Assembly: GCA_903901395.1 (NCBI GenBank) | Contig: CAIUQW010000398.1 | Coordinates: 1 to 7,049, forward strand | Direction of reading: 5' to 3' | DNA length: 7,049 bases | DNA from: an uncultured Chlorobiales bacterium | GTDB lineage: Bacteria > Bacteroidota > Chlorobiia > Chlorobiales > Chlorobiaceae | In this document: positions 1 through 6,200 of the stretch, piece by piece | Position numbering within the stretch: position 1 is the first letter of the stretch | How the letters are laid out: every line of letters begins with the position of its first letter | Position numbers and translations under genes: made by a program | The notes under the pieces: model-generated | Told to the model about the DNA's origin: nothing | The model's input: only the letters and a program-made list of their open reading frames with translations | The model's database searches: none

Positions 1-1364
1 ACCTCCGCGCAGACGATGCGACGGTTGTCGAAACCTTCGATCTTTATAATATGCAAACCGAACTGGGTCTGCACAGGGCCGACAATCTGGCCGGGACGTC
101 CGGCAAAGACCGCCTGCGAAAACTGCGGTACCATGCGCTCCTTGGTGAACCATCCGACGAAACCGCCGTTGCGGGCGCTGCCGGGGTCCTCTGAATATTT
201 GGTGGCCACCGAAGCGAATGACGCGCCGCTCTTCAGCTCTTCGGAAATTTTTCTGAGCAGCGTCATGGCGCGCTCGGCATCTGCCTTGTCCGCCGGATTG
301 ACGCGGATCAGGATATGCGAGGCGCTGGCCACCGGCTCGCCGGTCGTGACGCTCTTGATTTTAAGCAGACGGTAGTAGCCCTGATCGTCAATCGGGCCGA
401 CAATCTGACCGGGAGCGAGTTTGGGCGAACCGAACACCGCATTGCTCGCGGCAGGCGAGAAGTCGGCTCTCGACAGGGTTTCGTTCACCGCGTTCGGCAT
501 GTCGCTCTGAATCTTGACGAATTCACTGTCGCTCGCTGCCGAGGCGAACTGCGGAATCAGCCCCTCGATCTCCTTTTTAACCTGCGCGTTATCCTGCGCG
601 GAGGGGGTCAGAGGGAAGAACACAAACTCGGCGCTGCGTACCGGCTCCTGGCGGAACTGCTCTTTGTGCGCGTCGTACCACGTCTTTACCTCTTCATCCT
701 TGACCGGAAAGCTCGATTCAGGGCCTGCATAGCTGAGCGGAAATGGAATGAACGAGCCGGTGAAGGTGGTGAACTGGCGCTTAACCAGCTCGTCAAGCTC
801 GGGATCGGTGACGACCACCATGGTTTTCAAAGCCATGATCAGCTTGTTGACCATCAGTTCGCGCTTGACCACTGTCTGGGCGTTGAGCCAGAAATCTTTT
901 GCCTTCGGATCGCTGCGAGCTTTGTCAAGCAACTGGCGGTCTATCTTGCCGGTCTTGGGATCGGTAAAGTTCTGGCGGATGATCGATGGGGGATTGAGGT
1001 CGCTGTTGACCGCATCGAGCACCTCCTGGTCACTCACCTCGATTCGATATTTTTTGAGAAGCTGTTCGATGAGCGTCTGATCGACGGCGTAATTCCATGC
1101 CTGTTCACGGAACTTGGCATCGAGGTCGGAGGTGATTTCAGCCCCCGGATTGCTTTGCCGGAACCCGGCGACCAGTTCGTTGTACAACTCCTCGTATTGC
1201 TTCATGGAGATCGACTGGCCATTGACCGATCCGGCGGCTCCCGCTTTTTTGGCCGGGCCGGTGAAGTTCATCCCCCACTCGAAGACAATCAGGGCAAGGA
1301 ACGCTGCCACGAGGACAAACAGCACGACATGCGTCTTGTCCCTCAACTTGCTCATTAGTGCCAT
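1..1364 (-). CDS. PpiD-like membrane-anchored peptidyl-prolyl cis-trans isomerase (SurA_N / parvulin family), C-terminal part outside window
   Basis: The reading frame is open from an ATG at 1364 to the window edge, giving 454 complete residues without the C-terminus. Residues 1-11 are short and basic (MALMSKLRDKT), followed by one hydrophobic segment at about 12-28 (VVLFVLVAAFLALIVF). This is an uncleaved inner-membrane anchor with the rest in the periplasm, as in PpiD. Residues about 45-200 match a SurA_N-type chaperone region (GSVNGQSIS..., AWNYAVDQTLIEQLL). A canonical parvulin domain lies at about 348-447 (ASHILIRV, FASVATKYSEDPGSARNGGFVGWF, MVPQFSQAVF, PGQIVGPVQTQFGLHIIKIEGF). Residues about 242-338 look like a second, degenerate parvulin copy. 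The start is supported by a purine-rich AGAGAAG just upstream. The family helps fold proteins leaving the Sec translocon. The gene follows pcm by 28 bp and is probably co-transcribed. E. coli PpiD has 623 residues, so a substantial part is probably missing here. A soluble SurA is less likely because of the anchor. Confidence 0.9.
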   Translation of the reverse strand, partial: MALMSKLRDKTHVVLFVLVAAFLALIVFEWGMNFTGPAKKAGAAGSVNGQSISMKQYEELYNELVAGFRQSNPGAEITSDLDAKFREQAWNYAVDQTLIEQLLKKYRIEVSDQEVLDAVNSDLNPPSIIRQNFTDPKTGKIDRQLLDKARSDPKAKDFWLNAQTVVKRELMVNKLIMALKTMVVVTDPELDELVKRQFTTFTGSFIPFPLSYAGPESSFPVKDEEVKTWYDAHKEQFRQEPVRSAEFVFFPLTPSAQDNAQVKKEIEGLIPQFASAASDSEFVKIQSDMPNAVNETLSRADFSPAASNAVFGSPKLAPGQIVGPIDDQGYYRLLKIKSVTTGEPVASASHILIRVNPADKADAERAMTLLRKISEELKSGASFASVATKYSEDPGSARNGGFVGWFTKERMVPQFSQAVFAGRPGQIVGPVQTQFGLHIIKIEGFDNRRIVCAE

Positions 1365-1392
1365 AGCTTCTCTTTTTCCGTATTTGACTTGT

Positions 1393-2058
1393 TTATTCGT
1401 TATTACTTTCCCACCCTTCGCGCCCGAACAATGGCACGAAGGCAAAATCGTGAAACTGCTCGTGCTCGAACCGCTCGCCCCTGCGCCGGATCACGGTCAT
1501 CTGCTGCGAGCTGAGATCGCCGAGCGGCACGACGAGCACACCGCCGTCGGCAAGCTGGCTCATGAGCGAACGAGGTTCGCGAGGCGCGGCAGCGGTCACG
1601 ATGATACCGTCGAACGGCGCTTCCTCCGGCCAGCCGAGGGTTCCATCACCGAGACGTCGCTGAACAGGCAATTCCAGCGCATCGAAAACGCGCCCCGCCG
1701 TTTCGTACAGCCCCTCGATCCGCTCGATGGTGAAAACCTGATACCCGAGAGCGTCGAGAATCGCCGCCTGGTAGCCAGAACCGGTGCCGATTTCCAGCAC
1801 CTTTCCGGATGGCCGCCGCTCTACGAGCAGCGAAGTCATGTAGGCTACGGTGTAGGGCTGCGAAATGGTCTGGCCGAATCCGATAGACATGGCACCATCG
1901 CTGTAGGCGTAGGGCCGACTCTCTTCATCGACGAACAGGTGTCGTCGAACCTTTCGAAACGCATCGAGCACGCGGGCATTCCTGATGCCATACAGCTCCA
2001 AATCCGCTACCATCTCCTGGCGCTCCCGCGCCATGTCGCCATCCTGTTGCATCATCAT
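1393..2058 (-). CDS. pcm: Protein-L-isoaspartate O-methyltransferase
   Basis: This 221-residue cytosolic enzyme transfers a methyl group from S-adenosylmethionine to L-isoaspartyl residues formed by ageing of Asn and Asp, starting their repair. The family signature GQTISQPYTVAYMTSLL is at residues 62-78. The SAM-binding motif VLEIGTGSGYQ is at 87-97. Later strands (LGDGTLGW, FDGIIVTAAA, LADGGVLVVPLG) follow the usual PIMT order. Length is normal for a bacterial PIMT. The start is ambiguous: three ATG codons in tandem open the frame behind a GAGAG purine run. An in-frame ATG at codon 9 (MARERQEM), preceded by AGGATGG, matches where many homologues begin. I kept the longest form. The gene ends in TAA and is followed after 28 bp by the ppiD-like gene on the same strand, so the two probably form a protein-repair and folding operon. 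It is divergent from the DUF123 gene. Confidence 0.95.
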   Translation of the reverse strand: MMMQQDGDMARERQEMVADLELYGIRNARVLDAFRKVRRHLFVDEESRPYAYSDGAMSIGFGQTISQPYTVAYMTSLLVERRPSGKVLEIGTGSGYQAAILDALGYQVFTIERIEGLYETAGRVFDALELPVQRRLGDGTLGWPEEAPFDGIIVTAAAPREPRSLMSQLADGGVLVVPLGDLSSQQMTVIRRRGERFEHEQFHDFAFVPLFGREGWESNNE

Positions 2059-2118
2059 CGCTCTCTCAACCTGTTCCAGTCAGCACGCAGTCATGGAATC
2101 CGCGCAAGATTCGCTAAT

Positions 2119-2145
2119 ATTGCATCTATTACTTTAAAATGCAAT
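2119..2145. promoter_or_regulatory. Inverted repeat in the divergent pcm / DUF123 promoter region
   Basis: Perfect 7-bp arms, ATTGCAT (2119-2125) and ATGCAAT (2139-2145), flank a 13-bp AT-rich spacer inside the 94-bp gap between the divergent pcm and DUF123 genes. The right arm ends 7 bp before the DUF123 ATG. TAAAAT at 2135-2140 could serve as a rightward -10 element and AATATT as a weak leftward one, but no convincing -35 accompanies either. It could be a regulator operator or simply promoter-like AT-rich sequence. The symmetry is directly visible; the function is inference. Confidence 0.35.
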
Positions 2146-2152
2146 TCTCGTC

Positions 2153-2713
2153 ATGCAGTATACCATTTTCGGCAGGAATTCCCGCCAAGGCAGCTACGTG
2201 CTGCTGATAGCACTGGAGCGTGACATCGAGGTGGCTTTCGGCAAATTCAGAAAAGGCGCGACACTCGAACTGCCACGCGGCCACTACCTCTACGTCGGCT
2301 CGGCGCTCGGCGGCGCGAACCGCGGCTTCCCGCTCGCCTCGCGCCTCTTGCGCCACACATCGAGAAGCGGTAGCCAACCGGCGCACGCCATCAGAAGCGC
2401 ATTGCTCGATCTGTTCATGTCATGGGGATACCGCCAGCCCGGAGGTCAGGGGATAAAAAAACTCCACTGGCACATCGATTACCTGCTCGACCGCCGGGAT
2501 GCGGATATCGTGCATGTTTTCATCTTTCCGGGGGAAGTGAGGCTGGAACCGCACCTCGCCGAACTGCTTGCCGCGATGCAGGAAACTGCGCCAATCGCCA
2601 ACCGCCTCGGCGCGCAGGACGCCGCCTCGGGCACGCACCTGCTCAGAATCAGCGAACCGGGCGCGGTGCTGCCGCAGCTCGAAGCTTGGTGGATGGCGAG
2701 GGAGCTGGGGTAA
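2153..2713 (+). CDS. DUF123 / COG1833 family GIY-YIG-type putative nuclease
   Basis: This 186-residue protein carries the DUF123 hallmarks in order. GSYVLLIAL is at residues 13-21 (the equivalent of the GIY strand) and RGHYLYVGSALGG at 42-54 (the equivalent of YIG). RLLRH at 64-68 supplies the conserved basic residues, and HWHIDYLL is at 105-112. The family is related to GIY-YIG endonucleases and is often annotated as Uri-superfamily endonuclease. Cellular substrates are not firmly established, so DNA cleavage is inferred. About 35 residues separate RLLRH from HWHIDYLL, longer than in the minimal family form as I remember it. The C-terminal 70 residues are not recognisable beyond the fold. 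No signal peptide or membrane segment is visible. No Shine-Dalgarno sequence precedes the ATG, but no later start leaves the GSYVL strand intact. The gene stands alone, divergent from pcm and convergent with ftsY. Confidence 0.85.
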   Translation: MQYTIFGRNSRQGSYVLLIALERDIEVAFGKFRKGATLELPRGHYLYVGSALGGANRGFPLASRLLRHTSRSGSQPAHAIRSALLDLFMSWGYRQPGGQGIKKLHWHIDYLLDRRDADIVHVFIFPGEVRLEPHLAELLAAMQETAPIANRLGAQDAASGTHLLRISEPGAVLPQLEAWWMARELG

Positions 2714-2726
2714 AGGTCGCTTGCGA

Positions 2727-2753
2727 GATCGGTCTGATCGGACTGATCGGGCA
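2727..2753. repeat. Triplicated 9-bp tandem repeat (GATCGGNCT-type)
   Basis: Three consecutive 9-mers, GATCGGTCT, GATCGGACT and GATCGGGCA, lie 13 bp after the DUF123 stop codon, in the gap between the convergent DUF123 and ftsY genes. The first two differ at a single base and the third is more degenerate. No reading frame uses them. They may be a short slippage-derived microsatellite or part of a larger intergenic repeat that includes the hairpin 24 bp downstream. Confidence 0.6.
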
Positions 2754-2776
2754 AATAAACCATGCTGCAAAGCAGA

Positions 2777-2797
2777 GGGCGGCTGCAAGAGCCGCCC
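2777..2797. repeat. Perfect GC-rich hairpin between convergent DUF123 and ftsY genes (possible REP-like element or shared terminator)
   Basis: GGGCGGCT (2777-2784) and AGCCGCCC (2790-2797) form a perfect 8-bp stem with a 5-base loop, starting 7 bp beyond the ftsY stop codon. A smaller stem, CTGC-AAA-GCAG, sits next to it at 2765-2775. Neither direction shows the U-run of a standard intrinsic terminator. The element may stop or protect transcripts from both convergent genes. The outer flanks (CTACAG and its surroundings) recall short GC-rich palindromes dispersed in many bacterial genomes. Repeat copy number cannot be judged from this window. Confidence 0.55.
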
Positions 2798-2804
2798 CTA
2801 CAGT

Positions 2805-3761
2805 TCATTGCCCGTTCTCTTTTGCAAGCAGCGCCTCGACGAAGCTGCTGCGGTCGAAGAGCTGGAGGTCGTCGATCTTTTCGCCGACGCCGATGTATTT
2901 GACCGGCAGGTTCAGTTCGCGGGAGATCGAGAGCACGATGCCGCCTTTCGAGGTGCCGTCGAGCTTGGTCATGACGAGGCCGGTGACATTGACGAACTTC
3001 GTGAACTCGCGGGCTTGCTGCACGGCGTTCTGGCCGGTGGTGCCGTCGAGCACGAGCAACACTTCGTGCGGCGCTTCGGGAATCTTCTTCTTGGCGACGC
3101 GCATGATCTTGGCCAGCTCCTCCATCAGGTGGCTCTTGTTGTGCAGGCGGCCCGCCGTATCGACCAGCACCACGTCCGTGCCCTTCGATACCGCCGAGCT
3201 GACCGAGTCGAACACCACCGAGGCGGGATCGGCACCCTGCCCCTGGCCGATGATCGGCACTCCGGCGCGGTCGGCCCAGATTTTGAGCTGCTCGTAGGCA
3301 GCGGCGCGGAAGGTGTCGGCGGCGGCGATCACCACCTTTTTACCCGCCTTGTCGTAGTTGTGCGCGAGCTTGGCTACACTGGTGGTCTTGCCCGCGCCGT
3401 TCACGCCGACGATCATGATGACATAGGGCCGGGCCGAGAGCGGAGCGTCGAAATCGACCGGATGCTCGTGGCCAGACTCGACGAGCAGGTTGCGAATCTC
3501 GCCCATCACCATCTCGTTCAGCTCCTCCTCCGAACGGTAGGTTTTGCCTTTAGAGCGCTCCGTGACCGCATCGACGATGTCGAGCGTGGTTTCAACGCCC
3601 ACGTCGGCGGCGACGAGGATGTTTTCGAGCTCTTCGAGGAACTCGTCATCCACCTCGGTTTTGCCTTTGGAGACGAACGCGAGTTTCTCCTTGAGCGTAT
3701 CGCGGGTTTTGGTCAGCCCCTCCTTGAGGCGCGACAGCCCTATCTTGTCAAAAAAGCCCAT
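2805..3761 (-). CDS. ftsY: Signal recognition particle receptor FtsY (SRP-type GTPase)
   Basis: FtsY docks the ribosome-SRP complex at the inner membrane and hands nascent membrane proteins to the Sec translocon, using reciprocal GTP hydrolysis with Ffh. The 318-residue protein starts with an amphipathic segment (MGFFDKIGLSRLKEGL) suited to membrane binding, followed by the helical N domain (to about residue 110). The G domain shows the P-loop GVNGAGKT (119-126), ADTFRAAAYEQL (148-159), the G3 motif DTAGR (201-205), TKLDGTSKGG (265-274, the guanine-specificity region) and YIGVGEKIDDLQLF near the C-terminus. The acidic A domain of E. coli FtsY is absent, as in many short FtsY proteins. The frame can be extended 23 codons to a TTG at 3830, but that addition is proline- and phenylalanine-rich and unlike the family. 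I therefore chose the ATG at 3761, although no Shine-Dalgarno sequence precedes it. The gene is divergent from thiL. Confidence 0.97.
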   Translation of the reverse strand: MGFFDKIGLSRLKEGLTKTRDTLKEKLAFVSKGKTEVDDEFLEELENILVAADVGVETTLDIVDAVTERSKGKTYRSEEELNEMVMGEIRNLLVESGHEHPVDFDAPLSARPYVIMIVGVNGAGKTTSVAKLAHNYDKAGKKVVIAAADTFRAAAYEQLKIWADRAGVPIIGQGQGADPASVVFDSVSSAVSKGTDVVLVDTAGRLHNKSHLMEELAKIMRVAKKKIPEAPHEVLLVLDGTTGQNAVQQAREFTKFVNVTGLVMTKLDGTSKGGIVLSISRELNLPVKYIGVGEKIDDLQLFDRSSFVEALLAKENGQ

Positions 3762-3848
3762 GGGAAATGAGAAATTGGGTATGTTTACGGACGAAGGGAC
3801 CGGATAAAAGCCCGGAAAACCCGGATTCAATTCAATGTACGCAAATAT

Positions 3849-4919
3849 ATGTCATTCAAACCTATTTCCGAGATCGGCGAATTCGGCCTCATCGAGCGGC
3901 TTTCAAAGATTACCGCGCCCTCCGCGGCGCAACGCCCGGAGCTGCTCGAAGGGATCGGCGACGACTGCGCGGTCTGGCAGCTCGGCGAGTCGGAGGTGCA
4001 GGTCACGACGACCGACCTGCTCACCGAGCACGTGCACTTCGACCTGTTGACCACGCCCATGCGTCACCTCGGCAGCAAGGCGATCAGCGTCAACGTCTCG
4101 GACATCTGCGCCATGAACGCCCTGCCGGACTACGCGCTCGTCTCGATTGCCATTCCGCCCAAAATGCCGGTCGAGATGGTCGAGGAGCTGTATCGCGGCA
4201 TTGAGCACGCCGCCTCGGTCTACGGCCTCGCCATCGCAGGTGGCGACACCTCGTCGTCGCCGTCGGGCCTCTTCATCTCGGTTTCGATGACCGGGCGGAC
4301 GGCACCCCAGCAGCTCGCCTTGCGCAAGGGCGCGTCGCTGGGCGACATCATCTGCGTCACCGGCACCCTCGGCGGATCGTGCGCCGGGCTGCACCTGTTG
4401 CAACGCGAACGCGCCACGATGATCGAGCAGATGCGCAACAACCAGCCGTATGACAAGGAGGTGATGGCCGAGTTGCAGGAGTACGCCGAAGCGATCCGCA
4501 GCCACCTTTTGCCCGAAGCGCGCATCGACATCATCGATTTCTTCAGCGAGGAGGGGATCGTGCCGACCGCCATGATCGACATTTCGGACGGCCTCGCCGC
4601 CGACCTCGGCCACCTCTGCCGCCGCTCCGGCGTGGGCGCGTACATCGAGGAGAGCCGCATCCCGGTGCTGCCCGAAGCGCGAGCCGTGGCCGAAGAGTTC
4701 CAGCAGGACGTCTTCGACTGGGCGCTCTCCGGCGGCGAAGACTACCAGCTCCTTTTCACGCTCCCGAAATCGCGCTACGACCTGGTCGCCGCCCATCGCG
4801 ACATCACGGTCATCGGCGAAATCATCGAAAAAGAGGAGGGAATGTTATTGACCGACATCTTCGGCATGACCATCGACATGGCCGAAATGAAGCGAGGCTT
4901 CGACCACTTCGCGGGGTGA
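3849..4919 (+). CDS. thiL: Thiamine-monophosphate kinase
   Basis: ThiL phosphorylates thiamine monophosphate with ATP to give thiamine diphosphate, the active cofactor and last step of the pathway. The 356-residue protein has the two-domain AIR-synthase (PurM-like) fold. Metal and nucleotide motifs are visible: GIGDDC (35-40), TTTDLLTEHVHF (53-64), SVNVSDICAMNA (80-91) and AGGDT (130-134). The second domain has MIDISDGLAADLGH (242-255) and SGGEDYQLLF (294-303). Aspartates of GDD, TTD, SD, GGD and DISDG are those expected to bind Mg-ATP and substrate. It is slightly longer than E. coli ThiL (325 residues), mainly through a charged helical stretch around 188-225. PurM, SelD and HypE share the fold but not the TTTDLLTEHVHF and DISDGLAADLGH combination. 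No other thiamine gene and no TPP riboswitch are visible upstream; the 87 bp to ftsY has no clear Shine-Dalgarno sequence. Composition is very GC-rich, with one counted 60-base line at 75%. Confidence 0.96.
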   Translation: MSFKPISEIGEFGLIERLSKITAPSAAQRPELLEGIGDDCAVWQLGESEVQVTTTDLLTEHVHFDLLTTPMRHLGSKAISVNVSDICAMNALPDYALVSIAIPPKMPVEMVEELYRGIEHAASVYGLAIAGGDTSSSPSGLFISVSMTGRTAPQQLALRKGASLGDIICVTGTLGGSCAGLHLLQRERATMIEQMRNNQPYDKEVMAELQEYAEAIRSHLLPEARIDIIDFFSEEGIVPTAMIDISDGLAADLGHLCRRSGVGAYIEESRIPVLPEARAVAEEFQQDVFDWALSGGEDYQLLFTLPKSRYDLVAAHRDITVIGEIIEKEEGMLLTDIFGMTIDMAEMKRGFDHFAG

Positions 4920-4940
4920 AGCGGACAGCTCCATGAATGG

Positions 4941-4973
4941 TCATTGCGAGGAGCGCAGCGAGGAGGCAATCCA
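4941..4973. repeat. Dispersed-repeat-like palindrome (CATTGCGAGGAGCG...GCAATCC type)
   Basis: Located 21 bp after the thiL stop codon, this stretch has terminal inverted arms ATTGC (4943-4947) and GCAAT (4966-4970). Inside are direct copies of GCGAGGA at 4946-4952 and 4958-4964. It closely resembles the CATTGCGAGGAGCGnAGCGACG-nGCAATC intergenic repeat I remember from many unrelated bacterial genomes. It could fold as a stem and protect the thiL transcript 3' end, but lacks a U-run for termination. The family assignment is from memory and needs a copy-number search. Confidence 0.6.
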
Positions 4974-4984
4974 GTTTTCGGAAG

Positions 4985-5013
4985 TTGTGTATTCCCTTTA
5001 AAGATGCTACATT
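4985..5013 (+). promoter_or_regulatory. Putative sigma-70-type promoter of tRNA-Leu
   Basis: TTGTGT (4985-4990) and TACATT (5008-5013) are separated by exactly 17 bp. A TGC immediately before the -10 element gives an extended -10. Transcription would start near 5020, about 18 bases ahead of the mature tRNA 5' end, leaving a short leader for RNase P removal. Agreement with consensus is partial, so the assignment is a motif-level inference supported by its position. Confidence 0.5.
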
Positions 5014-5037
5014 AAACGAGTTCCAACCGCAAAGGAT

Positions 5038-5126
5038 GCCGAAGTGGCGGAACTGGTAGACGCCCGGGACTTAAAATCCCGTGTTCAGCAATGGACGTGC
5101 GGGTTCGATTCCCGCCTTCGGCACCA
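5038..5126 (+). tRNA. tRNA-Leu (anticodon UAA), with encoded CCA
   Basis: A full class II cloverleaf can be drawn. The acceptor stem is GCCGAAG (5038-5044) with CTTCGGC (5116-5122), discriminator A at 5123 and genome-encoded CCA at 5124-5126. The anticodon stem CGGGA (5065-5069) pairs with TCCCG (5077-5081). The loop CTTAAAA places TAA at 5072-5074, reading UUA leucine codons. A long variable arm follows at about 5082-5098. The T arm is GCGGG (5099-5103), TTCGATT and CCCGC (5111-5115). No group I intron interrupts the anticodon loop, unlike the same tRNA in many cyanobacteria. The UUA codon is rare in a GC-rich genome, so demand for this tRNA should be low in the neighbouring genes and higher in the AT-richer gene downstream. 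Confidence 0.97.
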
Positions 5127-5181
5127 AGTGTTTTTCAGCGCTTTCTTCTCAGCAAACCCGACACCTACTGCTACGCTCCGA

Positions 5182-6168
5182 TCAAATAGGAGTTTGAAAG
5201 TTTCGGTTAGGCTTTTTTGAAACCGGTAGGTTCATCTTGTCGCAGATCGTAGGATCAACTCCAAGAAAATCGAGGTATTCAAGCATAGATCGCACAAGAC
5301 TTGGCGATCCGCAATTTTTCGCAGCTTTTTGGATCTGATTTTCATCTGTAATCAAGCAGACCTGCTTCCCATCTATATCGGCCTCACTACTCACGGAAAA
5401 CAGAATCTGGAAATCTTCAGAAGAATTGACATTTTTCGACTTGCTGAAGTTGGCCCCGTCAACAATCTTTTTATAGATACTTGAAAATGCGAACTCTATA
5501 GGAATTGCGAATGCTCTCATTGCAAAATCAATCCGCTCTTCACGGTGTGAAAGTGACAATTTCATGCCTAAGCAAGTAGCCGCCTCGTCAACCAAAAACG
5601 CAAATATTGAACGATTTACAACCGGGTCATCAAGCGTTTTTAAGACTTTGTTCCTAAGCGTAGAATCACTATTGATCGCATTCCACGATGTTGCGCTTGG
5701 CACGAAAAGTCGAATATAATTGAGTACTGCTTTCTGAAAATCGTTTTTTGCCTGCTTGTGCCGCTTAGCAACCTCATTAATTTGTGATTGGTAAATCTGC
5801 AAGTCAGCCAAGCTCTCTGCGCCAGCTATCTTTAAAAGCAACAGTCCATCGAAATGCGCCTGTTCTTCGACACCATTTGGCATGTTACCGAACAGGATTT
5901 TACACCTTTGTGATTGAGCGTCCGGCAAAAAACTCACAGCCATGGATTTGTTGTGAAGTTGCGAACATCTTTGCACTAAACGACGAATCGCGCACCAGCA
6001 CTCATTAAAATCATTGTCTTCTGGATTAGCAAGGTGAGCGAGCAACTCAACAGCGGTCCAAGGATTGCACAGGCCAACGATTGAGTGCTCACGTTCACGT
6101 TCCAGAACTTCATCGAAACACTTCTGACCGATTCGACGATACACATTTGTATCAAAAATGACGTACAT
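5182..6168 (-). CDS. Unrecognised 328-residue protein with a probable split PIN-like nuclease fold
   Basis: I do not recognise a named family. The N-terminus MYVIFDTNVYRRI is a typical first PIN strand with Asp6. A helix bearing Glu41 (WTAVELLAHL) fits the second acidic position. At the far end, SEDFQILFSVS (250-260) followed by VCLITDENQIQKAAK (270-284) resembles the closing PIN strands, with Asp252 and Asp275 as candidate metal ligands. About 200 mostly helical residues lie between these halves, so the catalytic fold would be interrupted by a large insertion. PIN domains are Mg-dependent RNases, often toxins. No signal peptide or membrane segment is seen. A weak GGGTAA precedes the ATG. GC content is about 43% in three lines I counted, far below the neighbours, suggesting horizontal transfer. 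It is convergent with tRNA-Leu and divergent from trpB2. No antitoxin-sized gene adjoins it. Being a real gene is fairly secure; the nuclease role is inferred. Confidence 0.75.
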   Translation of the reverse strand: MYVIFDTNVYRRIGQKCFDEVLEREREHSIVGLCNPWTAVELLAHLANPEDNDFNECWCAIRRLVQRCSQLHNKSMAVSFLPDAQSQRCKILFGNMPNGVEEQAHFDGLLLLKIAGAESLADLQIYQSQINEVAKRHKQAKNDFQKAVLNYIRLFVPSATSWNAINSDSTLRNKVLKTLDDPVVNRSIFAFLVDEAATCLGMKLSLSHREERIDFAMRAFAIPIEFAFSSIYKKIVDGANFSKSKNVNSSEDFQILFSVSSEADIDGKQVCLITDENQIQKAAKNCGSPSLVRSMLEYLDFLGVDPTICDKMNLPVSKKPNRNFQTPI

Positions 6169-6200
6169 AAGTTACCCATAGTTTATGTTCGTGATAACAA

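Noticed and set aside
315..1358. A 347-codon open frame on the plus strand, antisense to the ppiD-like gene
   Set aside because: It is a shadow of the GC-biased ppiD-like frame. Its translation has no recognisable motif, while the opposite strand encodes a clear membrane anchor and parvulin domain.
1114..2223. A 369-codon plus-strand open frame spanning the end of the ppiD-like gene, pcm and the start of the DUF123 gene
   Set aside because: It crosses three well-supported genes and a promoter region, and its product is arginine- and histidine-rich as expected for antisense translation of GC-rich genes.
3762..3830. N-terminal extension of FtsY to a TTG codon at 3830
   Set aside because: The 23 extra residues are proline- and phenylalanine-rich with no family counterpart, and the ATG at 3761 begins the expected MGFFDKIGLSRL.
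3762..3848. Promoters or a TPP riboswitch between ftsY and thiL
   Set aside because: Only CCGG-type short repeats are visible. The best -35/-10 pairs have poor -10 matches, and no thi-box elements can be found.
3903..4796. A 297-codon minus-strand open frame inside thiL
   Set aside because: It is fully antisense to thiL, whose catalytic motifs are continuous. The antisense product is low-complexity, rich in Arg, Gly and Val.
5100..5181. tRNA-Leu 3' end as an attachment site with a second copy beyond the low-GC gene
   Set aside because: I searched by eye for a repeat of the TTCGATTCCCGCCTTCGG region between 5127 and 6480 and found none, and no integrase gene is present.
5127..5181. Intrinsic terminator after tRNA-Leu
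   Set aside because: There are T-rich stretches, but no stem of useful length directly precedes a T-run on either strand.
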